Assembly: GCA_016841725.1 (NCBI GenBank)
Contig: JAENYP010000002.1
Span: forward strand, 94,767 to 158,766
Origin: Thermincola carboxydiphila
GTDB taxonomy: Bacteria > Bacillota > Thermincolia > Thermincolales > UBA2595
Length of the DNA: 64,000 bases
Reading direction: 5' to 3'
In this document: positions 26,778-35,138 of the stretch, piece by piece
Layout: every line of letters begins with the position of its first letter
How positions within the stretch are numbered: position 1 is the first letter of the stretch
Program-made: the position numbers and the translations under genes
Notes under the pieces: model-generated
The model's input: only the letters and a program-made list of their open reading frames with translations
Database searches by the model: none
What the model was told of the DNA's origin: nothing

Positions 26778-27653
26778 TTATACTATTTTAGCATCGCTTT
26801 CAATTGTATCCAGAGTAAACCGTCCCAGTTTTCCGCCCCTGAACTCATTAAGAACAATAACAGCGGCCTTAAATGTATCAACATTACCGCCGGTCACCAG
26901 ACATCCTCTCTTGGCACCAATTACCCTCAGGGTTTCATAAGGGTCTGTACCAACCTCCTCAAGCTTATACCTGTTAATCAGGGTATCAGGTGAATTCGCA
27001 GCCAGATAATTAACCAGTTTCACTGTTATCTGTTCGATGTTTATGATTTCATCCTTAATAGCTCCGGTAACAGCCAGTCTGAAACCGACCTCGGGGTCTT
27101 CAAACTTAGGCCACAGGATACCCGGGGTATCAAGAAGCTCCAGGCCTTTACCAACTCTTATCCATTGTTTCCCGCGGGTTAAGCCCGGCCGGTCCCCTGT
27201 TCTGGTGTAACCCTTGCCGGCCAACTTATTTATTAATGAAGACTTACCCACATTGGGAATGCCAACCATCATCATCCTGACCGCTCTTGGTTTCCTTCCT
27301 TTGGCAGCAAGTTTTTTATTTATCTGAACTGCCAGTTCCTGTCCCAGCCCTATCAGCCTGCCGATGCCCTTGCCCTGCTGGGAGTCCAGGGCAATACACT
27401 GCAGCCCGCTTCCCTCGCGAAACCACCGGTTCCACTGCTCTGTCAGTGAATCGTCAGCCAGGTCCGCCTTATTTAAAACAACAATCCGCGGCTTATTTTC
27501 AAGGATAGAGTCTATATCCGGATTGCGGCTGCTCAATGGAATGCGTGCATCCAGCAATTCAACCACAATATCAACCAGTTTCAGGTTCTCCTGAACCATT
27601 TTCCGGGCTTTGACCATATGCCCCGGAAACCATTGAATTGTATCCAATTCCAT
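26778..27653 (-). CDS. rbgA: Ribosome biogenesis GTPase RbgA (YlqF)
   Basis: Circularly permuted GTPase needed for late assembly of the 50S subunit. The permutation is visible: NKADL (G4) comes before GIPNVGKSSL (G1) and DTPGILWP (G3). The N-terminal WFPGHMVKA is diagnostic. I set the start at ATG 27653, 5 nt after AGGTGA, matching the family N terminus; an ATG at 27674 lacks a ribosome site. It follows lepB closely, as in Bacillus. Confidence 0.94.
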   Translation of the reverse strand: MELDTIQWFPGHMVKARKMVQENLKLVDIVVELLDARIPLSSRNPDIDSILENKPRIVVLNKADLADDSLTEQWNRWFREGSGLQCIALDSQQGKGIGRLIGLGQELAVQINKKLAAKGRKPRAVRMMMVGIPNVGKSSLINKLAGKGYTRTGDRPGLTRGKQWIRVGKGLELLDTPGILWPKFEDPEVGFRLAVTGAIKDEIINIEQITVKLVNYLAANSPDTLINRYKLEEVGTDPYETLRVIGAKRGCLVTGGNVDTFKAAVIVLNEFRGGKLGRFTLDTIESDAKIV

Positions 27654-27687
27654 TATGTTCACCTGCTTCATCACTATAAAGTGTATC

Positions 27688-28287
27688 CTAGTGTAATATT
27701 TGGACCCTGTTAAGGGGCCAGTATATCAAAAGTGTTTTCCCGATAACATTCTCCTGGGGAAGCATTCCCCAGAAACGGCTGTCTTCACTGTTATTCCTGT
27801 TGTCACCCATCATAAAGTACTGTCCCTGAGGAATAGTAACCGGACCGTAGCTGCCGTAACTTAATCCCGGTGGTAAAAATGGCTGCTCCACAAACTTGCC
27901 GTTAATATAAAGCTTGCTCTCCCTGATTTCCAAAGTCTCTCCCGGCAGTCCGATAACTCTCTTAATAAAGTCTTTTTCAGGGTTAACAGGGTATTTAAAG
28001 ACAACAATTTCGCCCCGTTTGGGACTGCCCAGCCGGTAATGTATTTTGCTGACAATTATACGGTCACCCTCAGTAAGGGTCGGTTCCATAGACCCTGAAG
28101 GAATAAAAAAGGGCTGAAACAAAAAAACCCTGATGATAACCGCCAAAACTACTGCAATAGCTACAGACTCAAGAACCTCTCCAAAAAGATACTTCCTGGC
28201 TGAAACATTTTCAGCCGATTCCATTACAGGCTCAATTACGGGCACCTCCGAAATATTTCTGTTTTCACCCGAGTTCTGCCCTTCCAT
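27688..28287 (-). CDS. lepB: Signal peptidase I
   Basis: Removes signal peptides from secreted proteins at the outer face of the membrane. The 199-residue protein has one N-terminal membrane segment (about 40-60), catalytic Ser in PSGSMEPTL, catalytic Lys in KRVIGLPGE and the GDNRNNSEDSR box. This single-anchor form is typical of Gram-positive bacteria. It lies between rplS and rbgA, after an rplS terminator. Confidence 0.96.
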   Translation of the reverse strand: MEGQNSGENRNISEVPVIEPVMESAENVSARKYLFGEVLESVAIAVVLAVIIRVFLFQPFFIPSGSMEPTLTEGDRIIVSKIHYRLGSPKRGEIVVFKYPVNPEKDFIKRVIGLPGETLEIRESKLYINGKFVEQPFLPPGLSYGSYGPVTIPQGQYFMMGDNRNNSEDSRFWGMLPQENVIGKTLLIYWPLNRVQILH

Positions 28288-28305
28288 CCTGTTCCCCCCC
28301 TGATT

Positions 28306-28336
28306 AAAGGCAAAAAGGGACTGTCACCCAGTCCCT
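28306..28336 (-). terminator. Terminator after rplS
   Basis: AGGGACTG and CAGTCCCT form an 8-bp stem with a 5-nt loop; on the minus strand a TTTTTGCCTTT tract follows. It may only partly terminate, since lepB starts just beyond. Confidence 0.7.
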
Positions 28337-28344
28337 CCTTAGTT

Positions 28345-28689
28345 TTATCTATGTTGTTCCTTAATTCTGGCAGCTTTGCCCCTGAGTTTTCTAAGATAGA
28401 ATAGCTTGGCCCGGCGCACCTTGCCTTTCCGGACAACTTCTATTTTATCAATTCGGGGTGAATGAAGCGGAAAAGTTCTTTCAACTCCCACATTATATGA
28501 TATTCTGCGTACAGTAAATGTCTCGCGCATTCCTCCACCGCGTCTTCTGATTACAACACCCTGAAACTGCTGAATCCTTTCCCGTCCGCCCTCCACAACC
28601 TTAACGTGGATGTTAACGGTATCACCAGGTTTAAATTCAGGAAATCCCGTTTTCATTTGTTCTTCTTCTATGAGCTTAACAAAGTCCAT
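28345..28689 (-). CDS. rplS: 50S ribosomal protein L19
   Basis: Large-subunit protein at the 30S-50S interface; 114 residues, normal length. Motifs include [16 protein letters not shown], the [19 protein letters not shown] block and the basic C terminus. AGGAGGG precedes the ATG. A strong promoter and a roughly 100-nt leader lie upstream. Confidence 0.97.
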   Translation of the reverse strand: MDFVKLIEEEQMKTGFPEFKPGDTVNIHVKVVEGGRERIQQFQGVVIRRRGGGMRETFTVRRISYNVGVERTFPLHSPRIDKIEVVRKGKVRRAKLFYLRKLRGKAARIKEQHR

Positions 28690-28796
28690 TTATGTAACCC
28701 TCCTTCCTTTGAACGTTCATAACCCTCAAAAACGGGCAGAGGACCGTCCTTCGTGCCGCAGGACCAAGGCATGATCCTACAAGGCTAACAAATGAT
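28690..28796 (-). ncRNA. rplS 5' leader, possible L19 autoregulatory leader
   Basis: About 100 nt of untranslated leader lies between the promoter and rplS. It contains stem-forming sequences, for example GGTCCTGC-GGCACGAAGGAC and GGACGGTCC next to CTGCCCGT. Firmicutes are known to have an L19 leader element before rplS. I cannot confirm a covariance match, so the assignment is tentative. Confidence 0.4.
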
Positions 28797-28825
28797 ATTA
28801 TATCACAGCGATTCCTGAATAGCAA
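28797..28825 (-). promoter_or_regulatory. rplS promoter
   Basis: On the minus strand TTGCTA (28825-28820), exactly 17 bp, then a perfect TATAAT (28802-28797). Confidence 0.7.
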
Positions 28826-28984
28826 GAAAGTTGTTCCTAATGCGTTATGATTATTGACATCACGATTATTGACCGGCAGATGTCAAAAAGAATTTACAAA
28901 AATATTTACTAGCTATTTGGTAACTACCTAAGGTATGATATAAGTTGTGAAGTAAATTTAACTAAACATAAGGAGGCTGATGTA

Positions 28985-29827
28985 TTGGATCAAGACAAAA
29001 TCACGAACATGATTCCCAAATCCAACGGAAAAGCTACCAAGGTGCTAATTCCCCTTGTAGTAGTAGGACTTATTCTGCTCATGATTGCTTTCAACTCTGT
29101 CGTCGTTGTTCAACCAGGTACACGAGGGATAGTACTTCAATTAGGCGCAGTGAAACCCCTTGTCCTGAATGAAGGATTTCATTTTAAAATCCCGTTCATT
29201 CAAAAAATTGTCCCCATTGATGTGCGAGTTGGCAAAGCCCAGTCAGATCAGACTGCTGCTTCCAAGGACTTACAAGTTGTTACCACAACCGTTGCGGTAA
29301 ACTTTCACCTCGTTCCGGACGAAGTCAACAAGCTTTATCAAAATGTCGGTTTAGCCTATGAAGACCGAATCGTATCCCCTGCCATTGGAGAAGCTGTTAA
29401 GGCAGTTACTGCACAATACACTGCTGAAGAACTGATTTCCAAACGTTCAGAAGTTAGCGCTAAGGTCAAGGAAACCCTTGCCGCTAAACTTTCAACTTAT
29501 TTTATGGCTCTCGATGAAATTAACATCACCGAGTTCAAGTTCAGTCCAGAATACAATAACGCCATTGAGCAAAAACAAATCGCTGAACAAAACGCCTTAA
29601 AAGCGAAGCTTGACCTGCAGCGTATCGAAGTTGAGGCACAGCAAAAAATCGAGCAGGCTAAAGCTGAAGCCGAATCCCTGCGTCTTCAAAAACAAGAGGT
29701 TACTCAAGAGTTAATTGATTTAAGAGAAATTGAAGCTCAAATCAAAGCCATTGAGAAATGGGACGGTAAACTCCCAACTGTAACCGGTGGCGCGACTCCG
29801 TTCATTGATGTCAATACAGTGAAATAG
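28985..29827 (+). CDS. Prohibitin / SPFH (band 7) family protein
   Basis: A 280-residue membrane-anchored scaffold protein of the prohibitin type. It has a short cytoplasmic start, one hydrophobic helix (about 19-36), then an SPFH domain beginning VVQPGTRGIVLQLGAV. A long charged coiled coil (about 185-250, rich in EQKQIAEQNALKAK-like heptads) is typical of oligomer-forming members. Translation starts at TTG 28985, 8 nt after AGGAGG. No adjacent protease (ftsH, htpX or NfeD type) is present. It is the only plus-strand gene between the small ORF at 12 kb and cobT. Confidence 0.9.
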   Translation: MDQDKITNMIPKSNGKATKVLIPLVVVGLILLMIAFNSVVVVQPGTRGIVLQLGAVKPLVLNEGFHFKIPFIQKIVPIDVRVGKAQSDQTAASKDLQVVTTTVAVNFHLVPDEVNKLYQNVGLAYEDRIVSPAIGEAVKAVTAQYTAEELISKRSEVSAKVKETLAAKLSTYFMALDEINITEFKFSPEYNNAIEQKQIAEQNALKAKLDLQRIEVEAQQKIEQAKAEAESLRLQKQEVTQELIDLREIEAQIKAIEKWDGKLPTVTGGATPFIDVNTVK

Positions 29828-29856
29828 ACCTTCATAAATTAAGCTGTATTTAAATG

Positions 29857-29886
29857 TACTCCCCAGGAGCGTGCTCCTGGGGAGTA
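29857..29886. terminator. Strong hairpin between convergent genes
   Basis: TACTCCCCAGGAGC and GCTCCTGGGGAGTA form a perfect 14-bp stem with a 2-nt loop, between the SPFH gene and the RNA methyltransferase gene. No long T run follows on either side, but its place suggests it ends both transcripts. Confidence 0.7.
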
Positions 29887-29926
29887 TTCAATGTAGCTCC
29901 AAAGTACATATTCCGGCCCCAGATTA

Positions 29927-30508
29927 TCAGGACCACCATGTCTCACCCAGCAGCCGGTCCAAAATAATAGCCACAGCGCTGCGCACACTAAGATGGTTAT
30001 AATCTCCGGCACCGTAAACAGGCTCCAGGATATAATCACACTCCAGCATAGTATCTTTTTCAATGCCCCAGCCTGTGCCAAACAAAATAAGGTAAGGGCT
30101 GCCGTCACCCAATCGCCGGCGAAGATCGCGGTAGGTTACGGTATTGGGGTAAATCCTGGCATCGGTTGTTACGACTGTGGGAATGGAGCCGGTCTCCTTA
30201 CGGATTTCCTCTTTTGTCTCCTCCAGTCCCGGAATCAACGCCACTCTGTCAAGAGCAGCCTTTCGGTCAGCGTTGTAGGTGGCTCCATAACCATTCTGCC
30301 AGTAGTCCAGGACATCCCCGATAAGCTTGCGCTGGGTATCCAGGGGGTGAATTACATAATAACGTTTCACATCATAAGTACATGAAATCCGGGCTATATC
30401 GTGAATATCAAGGTTGGTGACCGATGTTGAAATAACATTCATTCTCTTATTATAGACAGGATAATGAAGCAATCCTATGTAGACACTGGGCTTACTTAAA
30501 GGCTCCAA
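29927..30508 (-). CDS. Predicted SAM-dependent RNA methyltransferase (SPOUT-like)
   Basis: A 193-residue protein of the small family often found beside trmD in Firmicutes, Thermotoga and Deltaproteobacteria. It has a SPOUT-like C-terminal knot region with LILFGTGWGIEKDTM and the cofactor-site sequence YNHLSVRSAVAIILDRLLG. The substrate RNA is unknown. It starts at TTG 30508, 6 nt after GGAGG that overlaps the trmD stop region, so it is likely translated with trmD. Confidence 0.85.
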   Translation of the reverse strand: MEPLSKPSVYIGLLHYPVYNKRMNVISTSVTNLDIHDIARISCTYDVKRYYVIHPLDTQRKLIGDVLDYWQNGYGATYNADRKAALDRVALIPGLEETKEEIRKETGSIPTVVTTDARIYPNTVTYRDLRRRLGDGSPYLILFGTGWGIEKDTMLECDYILEPVYGAGDYNHLSVRSAVAIILDRLLGETWWS

Positions 30509-30511
30509 CTC

Positions 30512-31246
30512 TTAATCCTCCTCAGTCTGTTCCAGAAGTTTGCGGTCTTCAGGGGAAAGGCGCTCCCTTTTCAGCAGGTCAGGCCTGCGTTCCATAGTCC
30601 GCTGTAAAGACATCTTTCTGCGCCACAGGCGGATTTTTTCATGATTGCCGCTCAGGAGAACTTCAGGCACCGGCATCCCTTCAAATTCCCTGGGACGGGT
30701 ATATTGGGGATGTTCCAGTATGCCGTTATAAAAGGAGTCATGAATAAAGGACTCCTCATCTCCCAAAACACCGGGAATGAGCCTGGAAATGGCATCAACC
30801 ACCACCATTGCCGGAATTTCACCACCGGTGAGCACAAAATCACCTATAGAGAGTTCTTCATCCACTATACGTTCCCTGACACGTTCATCAATACCCTCAT
30901 AATGTCCACAGATAAATATAAGGTGTTCTTCCCGGGCAAGCCTCTTGGCGGTTTCCTGATTAAACACATTACCCTGGGGACACAGCAGAATAACTCTGGC
31001 AGCGCTCCCTTTATCCCCTGCCGTAACATGTTCCACAGCTTCAAAAACCGGCTCAGGCTTCATCACCATCCCTGAACCGCCGCCAAATGGATAATCATCA
31101 ACAATCCTGTGTTTATCATGGGCAAAATCCCTGATATTGGTCAGGTGTATTTCAAGCATGCCTTTTTCCCTGGCCCTTTTGATAATACTGTTGTCAAAAG
31201 GACCGGCAAACATTTCGGGGAAAAGGGTCAGGATATCAATTTTCAT
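30512..31246 (-). CDS. trmD: tRNA (guanine37-N1)-methyltransferase
   Basis: Makes m1G37 in tRNAs reading codons that start with C, preventing frameshifts. The 244-residue protein begins [13 protein letters not shown] and has the trefoil-knot cofactor site seen in [13 protein letters not shown] and [14 protein letters not shown]. It lies in the usual rimM-trmD order, followed 3 nt later by the RNA methyltransferase gene. Confidence 0.97.
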   Translation of the reverse strand: MKIDILTLFPEMFAGPFDNSIIKRAREKGMLEIHLTNIRDFAHDKHRIVDDYPFGGGSGMVMKPEPVFEAVEHVTAGDKGSAARVILLCPQGNVFNQETAKRLAREEHLIFICGHYEGIDERVRERIVDEELSIGDFVLTGGEIPAMVVVDAISRLIPGVLGDEESFIHDSFYNGILEHPQYTRPREFEGMPVPEVLLSGNHEKIRLWRRKMSLQRTMERRPDLLKRERLSPEDRKLLEQTEED

Positions 31247-31270
31247 AAAATTACACCTTTCTGCTGGGCT

Positions 31271-31801
31271 TTAGAGGTCCAAAAGCCCTTCAATAGGCTC
31301 GACAGTTATCAGCCTTTTTTCCCTGTCAATATCTTTTACAATCTCCCTGATGGCAGGTATCATGTATTCCTTTTCCTGGCCATCGATAACATAAACATCG
31401 TTACTGCCGGTGCGGATAACATCTTTTACGCTGCCCAGGGTAAGCCCGTCTGATGTGATTACTTCCATGCCCAGTATTTCAAAAATATAATATGTGTCCC
31501 TGGGAAGTTCCTGCAGGCTGTCCGGGGATACCTTAAGCAGGCCCTCCTTTACAGCCTCTGCAGAATTCATATCAGTTATCTCCTTGAATTTAACTACCAG
31601 AAACTTCTTATGTTTCCAAGAGTGTTCAACTGTCAGGGGTTTAATTTCCCCATTGATATCAAGTAAGACAGTACTGTCGTTTTTAAACCGTTCGGGAAAA
31701 TCAGTCAACGGCCAGATCCTGACTTCACCTTTGATACCCTGGCTCTTGACTATTTTTCCAACAGTAATCATTTGATCATACTCATCCATCGGAGTTTTCA
31801 T
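31271..31801 (-). CDS. rimM: 16S rRNA processing protein RimM
   Basis: Assists 30S head assembly by binding S19. The 176-residue protein has the N-terminal barrel with GKIVKSQGIKGEVRIWPLTDFPERF and a C-terminal PRC-barrel with VIDGQEKEYMIPAI. The start overlaps ylqD by 20 nt; ATG 31801 follows AGAAGGAGAA closely, and ATG 31789 is an alternative. Confidence 0.93.
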   Translation of the reverse strand: MKTPMDEYDQMITVGKIVKSQGIKGEVRIWPLTDFPERFKNDSTVLLDINGEIKPLTVEHSWKHKKFLVVKFKEITDMNSAEAVKEGLLKVSPDSLQELPRDTYYIFEILGMEVITSDGLTLGSVKDVIRTGSNDVYVIDGQEKEYMIPAIREIVKDIDREKRLITVEPIEGLLDL

Positions 31802-32213
31802 TTCTCCTTCTGATATCTATAATTTTATTATCACAGACTAAAACTTCAACACCCATTATTTCTTCCCAGTCATCGCCTATGTTGATTTCGGTGTAAGATT
31901 CCAGGGACCCCTGAACAACTTCGGCACCAATGGCAATTCTGCCAATATTCTTCAACTGTTCTGTCAGCTTGTTTTTAGCATTTATTCTTTTCTGCCTTTC
32001 ATTTTCCACATGCTGTTTGGCAGCCGGGATACCCTGGGGATTTTTCTTTTCCAGTTCCGCTGCCATTCTTTTTACCTGGAATTCAAGCTGTTGCATTTCA
32101 GCATCAAGTCTTTTGATGTTTTCCTGAATTTCCGCAGCCATTCGTGCCTTAAACCCTTCGGTTACCTTTACTTTGACGATTACAGGCCTTTTTATTGTCA
32201 AGCTGTCAGACAT
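31782..32213 (-). CDS. ylqD: YlqD family protein
   Basis: Conserved Firmicute protein of unknown function found between khpA and rimM. The middle (about 20-85) is a predicted coiled coil rich in Glu, Lys and Gln, and the C-terminal part looks like a small beta domain. ATG 32213 is chosen because AGAGG lies 7 nt upstream; two earlier ATGs have no proper spacing. A hairpin directly precedes the ribosome site. Confidence 0.8.
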   Translation of the reverse strand: MSDSLTIKRPVIVKVKVTEGFKARMAAEIQENIKRLDAEMQQLEFQVKRMAAELEKKNPQGIPAAKQHVENERQKRINAKNKLTEQLKNIGRIAIGAEVVQGSLESYTEINIGDDWEEIMGVEVLVCDNKIIDIRRRNENSDG

Positions 32214-32230
32214 AAGCATACCTCTTTTCA

Positions 32231-32258
32231 GATTAAAAGAGGGGCTTAGCAAGCCCCT
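32231..32258 (-). terminator. Hairpin between khpA and ylqD, possible attenuator
   Basis: AGGGGCTT and AAGCCCCT form an 8-bp stem with a 3-nt loop followed on the minus strand by CTTTTAATC. It ends right at the ylqD ribosome site, so it may reduce transcription of ylqD-rimM-trmD relative to rpsP. Confidence 0.55.
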
Positions 32259-32292
32259 TTAGTAAACTATAATTTCTGCCACCGTCTGCCGG

Positions 32293-32520
32293 CTATACAA
32301 TTTCCACGGTGATTTTTTTGCCTTTCTTGCTGGCAGCAGCCTTGACAATAGTCCTGATAGCTTTTGCTATTCTTCCCTGTTTTCCGATGACTTTTCCCAT
32401 ATCATCAGATGTCACCTTCAGTTTCAAAACCTGTGCTTTGTCTCCCTCAATCACATCCACAACAACTTCTTCAGGGTTATCAACAAGGGATTTGGCAAGA
32501 AATTCAACTAATTCTTTCAT
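32293..32520 (-). CDS. khpA: KH-domain RNA-binding protein KhpA (YlqC)
   Basis: A 75-residue single KH-domain protein. The RNA-binding signature is GKVIGKQGRIAKAIR, containing the GxxG loop. In Gram-positive bacteria it pairs with KhpB/Jag and affects cell division and sRNA-type regulation. It lies in its usual place directly after rpsP. Confidence 0.92.
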   Translation of the reverse strand: MKELVEFLAKSLVDNPEEVVVDVIEGDKAQVLKLKVTSDDMGKVIGKQGRIAKAIRTIVKAAASKKGKKITVEIV

Positions 32521-32541
32521 AAAGATGGAACCCCCTCAGTA

Positions 32542-32802
32542 CTACTTCTCGGCGGCTTTTTCAATCAACCCGGCTTTATTTAAAAGCGCTCTTACGGTCT
32601 CTGACGGCTGTGCCCCGTTTTGTAACCACTTAACTGCCTGTTCCTCATTTATCTTAACTTCTGCAGGATCTTTGCACGGGTCATAGTAACCAATTTCTTC
32701 AATAAACCGACCATCCCTGGGGGATCTGGAATCGGCCACCACTATGCGGTAAAAGGGTTTTTTCTTAGCACCCTGCCTCTTCAGACGAATCCTTGTTGCC
32801 AT
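32542..32802 (-). CDS. rpsP: 30S ribosomal protein S16
   Basis: Small-subunit assembly protein, 86 residues. [26 protein letters not shown] is the normal N terminus of the family (shown in part as [10 protein letters not shown] and [10 protein letters not shown]), followed by [17 protein letters not shown] lies 5 nt before the ATG. It is downstream of ffh. Confidence 0.97.
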   Translation of the reverse strand: MATRIRLKRQGAKKKPFYRIVVADSRSPRDGRFIEEIGYYDPCKDPAEVKINEEQAVKWLQNGAQPSETVRALLNKAGLIEKAAEK

Positions 32803-32858
32803 GTTATCACCTCCTTGATAGTGTCTTCCATAATTTTCTTTTTTATTCGTGTTTTGCT

Positions 32859-34211
32859 CTATTTAAAGAACGGAAGCTTTAATCCCCCGCCTTTTTTCAT
32901 GCTTTTTTCCATTCCGGTAAGCTGTTTCATCATTTTCTTGGTCTCTTCAAACTGCTTCAGGAGACGGTTAACATCACTCACCCTGGTTCCACTGCCCCTG
33001 GCAATCCGCTTCTTGCGGCTGTCCTTAATCACTTTGGGATCCTTGCGCTCCCTGGGGGTCATTGACTGAATGATTGCCCTCATGTGGACGAAATCTTTTT
33101 CGTCAACAGCTCCCTTGAGATTCTTAAGCTGTTTCATCTGCCCCATTCCCGGAATCATACCGATTATCTCATCGAGAGGCCCCATGCTTTTTACCTGGTC
33201 CATCTGTTCCATAAAATCCTGCAGTGTATATTCCTGTGCTTTAATTTTCCTTTGGATTTCCATGGCTTTCTCAGCATCCATGCCGGTCTGGGCCTTTTCG
33301 ATCAGGGTCAATACATCACCCATGCCAAGTATCCTGGCAGCCATCCGGTCCGGGTGAAAAGGCTCCAGGGCATCTAATTTCTCACCCATGCCGCAAAACT
33401 TAATGGGTTTTCCGGTAACGGCTTTGACCGATAAGGCCGCTCCGCCCCGGGTATCGCCGTCAAGTTTTGTTATGATAACCCCATCAATGCCCAACTGTTC
33501 ATCAAAGGTTTTGGCAACCGTTACCGCGTCCTGCCCGGTTGTCGCATCCATAACAAAGAGAATTTCATGGGGATGAACTGTACTCCTGATGTTTTTCAAC
33601 TCATCCATAAGCTCTTCATTTATGTGCAGCCGCCCTGCGGTATCTATAATAACCAGGTCATTCCCATAAGAGTGGGCGTATTCCACGGCACCTTTGGCTA
33701 TATCAACAGGATTTGTCTTATCCCCAAGGGTATAAACAGGTATATCCAGCTGTTCACCCAGTACCTGCAGCTGCTTGATAGCTGCAGGGCGATAGATGTC
33801 ACCGGCAGCCAGAAGGGGCCTTCTCCCCTGTTTTCTCAGTAAATTGGCCAGTTTTCCTGCCGTAGTCGTCTTCCCGGCTCCCTGCAGGCCAACCAGCATG
33901 ATAACAGTGGGAGGTTTTGGGGAAATACTGATTTTACTCTGGGTGCCGCCCATTAGTTCGGTTAACTCGTCATTTACTATTTTAATTACATGTTGTCCCG
34001 GTGTCAGGCTCTCCATGATTTCCTGACCAATGGCACGCTCTTTGAGCTTTTTTATAAAATCCTTGACAACCTTGAAATTAACATCGGCTTCCAGGAGGGC
34101 GACCCGCACCTCCCGCATTGCCTCTTCAACATCTTTTTCATTAAGTTTTCCCTTGCCCTTAAGCTTCTTAAATGTGTTCTGAAGTTTCTCGGCAAGCCCT
34201 TCAAAAATCAT
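32859..34211 (-). CDS. ffh: Signal recognition particle protein Ffh
   Basis: Binds signal sequences and the SRP RNA, delivering ribosomes to FtsY at the membrane. The 450-residue protein has an N domain (1-90), a GTPase G domain with [15 protein letters not shown] near 107-121, [13 protein letters not shown] and [14 protein letters not shown], then a methionine-rich M domain with the SRP-RNA-binding [15 protein letters not shown]. It follows ylxM by 33 nt. Confidence 0.97.
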   Translation of the reverse strand: MIFEGLAEKLQNTFKKLKGKGKLNEKDVEEAMREVRVALLEADVNFKVVKDFIKKLKERAIGQEIMESLTPGQHVIKIVNDELTELMGGTQSKISISPKPPTVIMLVGLQGAGKTTTAGKLANLLRKQGRRPLLAAGDIYRPAAIKQLQVLGEQLDIPVYTLGDKTNPVDIAKGAVEYAHSYGNDLVIIDTAGRLHINEELMDELKNIRSTVHPHEILFVMDATTGQDAVTVAKTFDEQLGIDGVIITKLDGDTRGGAALSVKAVTGKPIKFCGMGEKLDALEPFHPDRMAARILGMGDVLTLIEKAQTGMDAEKAMEIQRKIKAQEYTLQDFMEQMDQVKSMGPLDEIIGMIPGMGQMKQLKNLKGAVDEKDFVHMRAIIQSMTPRERKDPKVIKDSRKKRIARGSGTRVSDVNRLLKQFEETKKMMKQLTGMEKSMKKGGGLKLPFFK

Positions 34212-34244
34212 CAGAAGACCTCCTTGAATTTGATTGGGTTCTGA

Positions 34245-34592
34245 TTATTCCTGCTGTATTTCAACTATTTCACTGATTACCTGTCTTATTTTCTCTTTAA
34301 GAGGATCATTTTCATTAAGGCTATCAATAAGTGCTAATACCTGGTTAAGCTTATCATGCTCGATGGTAAACTTTTTCACCAGCATTAATTTTTCCTCATA
34401 GCCTTCCAGAATTTTTTCGCCACGCTTCAGGATGTCGTGAACCGCCTGCCTGCTGACACCAAACTCCTCTGCTATCTCACCCAGTGACAGGTCATGTTCA
34501 TAATAATAAGAAAGAATTTCCTGCTGTTTGAGGGTCAGGAGTTTCCCATAAAAATCATACAACATGGCTACCCGTTGTATTTTTTTCACCAT
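34245..34592 (-). CDS. ylxM: YlxM family DNA-binding protein
   Basis: A 115-residue helix-turn-helix protein with sigma-70 region-4-like fold. The helix-turn-helix reads SLGEIAEEFGVSRQAVHDILK, with an N-terminal LTLKQQEILSYYY segment. It is routinely the first gene of the ffh operon and is thought to regulate or assist SRP gene expression. GGAGGTG precedes the ATG, and a near-consensus promoter lies just upstream. Confidence 0.92.
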   Translation of the reverse strand: MVKKIQRVAMLYDFYGKLLTLKQQEILSYYYEHDLSLGEIAEEFGVSRQAVHDILKRGEKILEGYEEKLMLVKKFTIEHDKLNQVLALIDSLNENDPLKEKIRQVISEIVEIQQE

Positions 34593-34633
34593 GCTCCCGC
34601 ACCTCCTGTAAAGGTTTTTTCCTTTACATTAAA

Positions 34634-34662
34634 ATTCTATTAGAACAGGCCGGCTTTGTCAA
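34634..34662 (-). promoter_or_regulatory. ylxM-ffh operon promoter
   Basis: On the minus strand a perfect TTGACA (34662-34657), 17 bp, then TAGAAT (34639-34634). It drives ylxM-ffh-rpsP-khpA and perhaps the genes beyond. Confidence 0.75.
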
Positions 34663-34674
34663 GTAATTAACGGC

Positions 34675-34701
34675 AAAAAAAAATCAGGGCTTTCCCCCTG
34701 A
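34675..34701 (-). terminator. Terminator of the 68-residue protein gene
   Basis: TCAGGG and CCCTGA form a 6-bp stem with a 6-nt loop, followed on the minus strand by nine T. It begins 17 nt after the stop. Confidence 0.8.
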
Positions 34702-34717
34702 CCGCGAAATTTTTTAG

Positions 34718-34924
34718 TTAAGCTTTCTTATTAAGTACATTATTCTTTCCAGATGCTTTATTTGCTATGTTCTTTTTCTCAGCTTTGGCAGCCTTTTCTA
34801 TAACGTCTTCAAGGTCCATAATCCGCACGAGGATTTTTGCCCTTTCGCCGCTGTTGCGGCTCATCAGCCTGTCAATCAGGTGGCTTCTTTCCGTCTGAAG
34901 AGCCATAAGTCTCCGTCCCGCCAT
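34718..34924 (-). CDS. Small charged, probably helical protein
   Basis: No family recognised. The product is 68 residues from ATG 34924, which has GGAGGTG 7 nt upstream; the longer frame from 34948 has no such site. It is rich in Lys, Glu, Ala and Leu, with MALQTERSHLIDRLMSR and IMDLEDVIEKAAKA helices suggesting a coiled coil, and a basic Asn/Lys-rich end. It has its own promoter and terminator, which supports a real gene. Confidence 0.6.
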   Translation of the reverse strand: MAGRRLMALQTERSHLIDRLMSRNSGERAKILVRIMDLEDVIEKAAKAEKKNIANKASGKNNVLNKKA

Positions 34925-34998
34925 TGTCTTCACCTCCATAAGCATCACTTGCTATTAACAAGAGCTGCTATTTGTGTTTGTGATTACTTTCACTATTT

Positions 34999-35027
34999 AT
35001 TGTACAATACTTTTCTTCATAATACAA
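34999..35027 (-). promoter_or_regulatory. Promoter of the small helical protein gene
   Basis: On the minus strand TTGTAT (35027-35022), 17 bp, TACAAT (35004-34999), about 75 bp upstream of the start codon. Confidence 0.55.
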
Positions 35028-35138
35028 CAAATTCCTTCTCAATTTCATTTAAATTTTAATCCGATGACTAACCGCCACAGGATAGGTCAACTAGTACACT
35101 TCATGTACAAAATAAAATCCACCTAAAGCAATTCTTCT

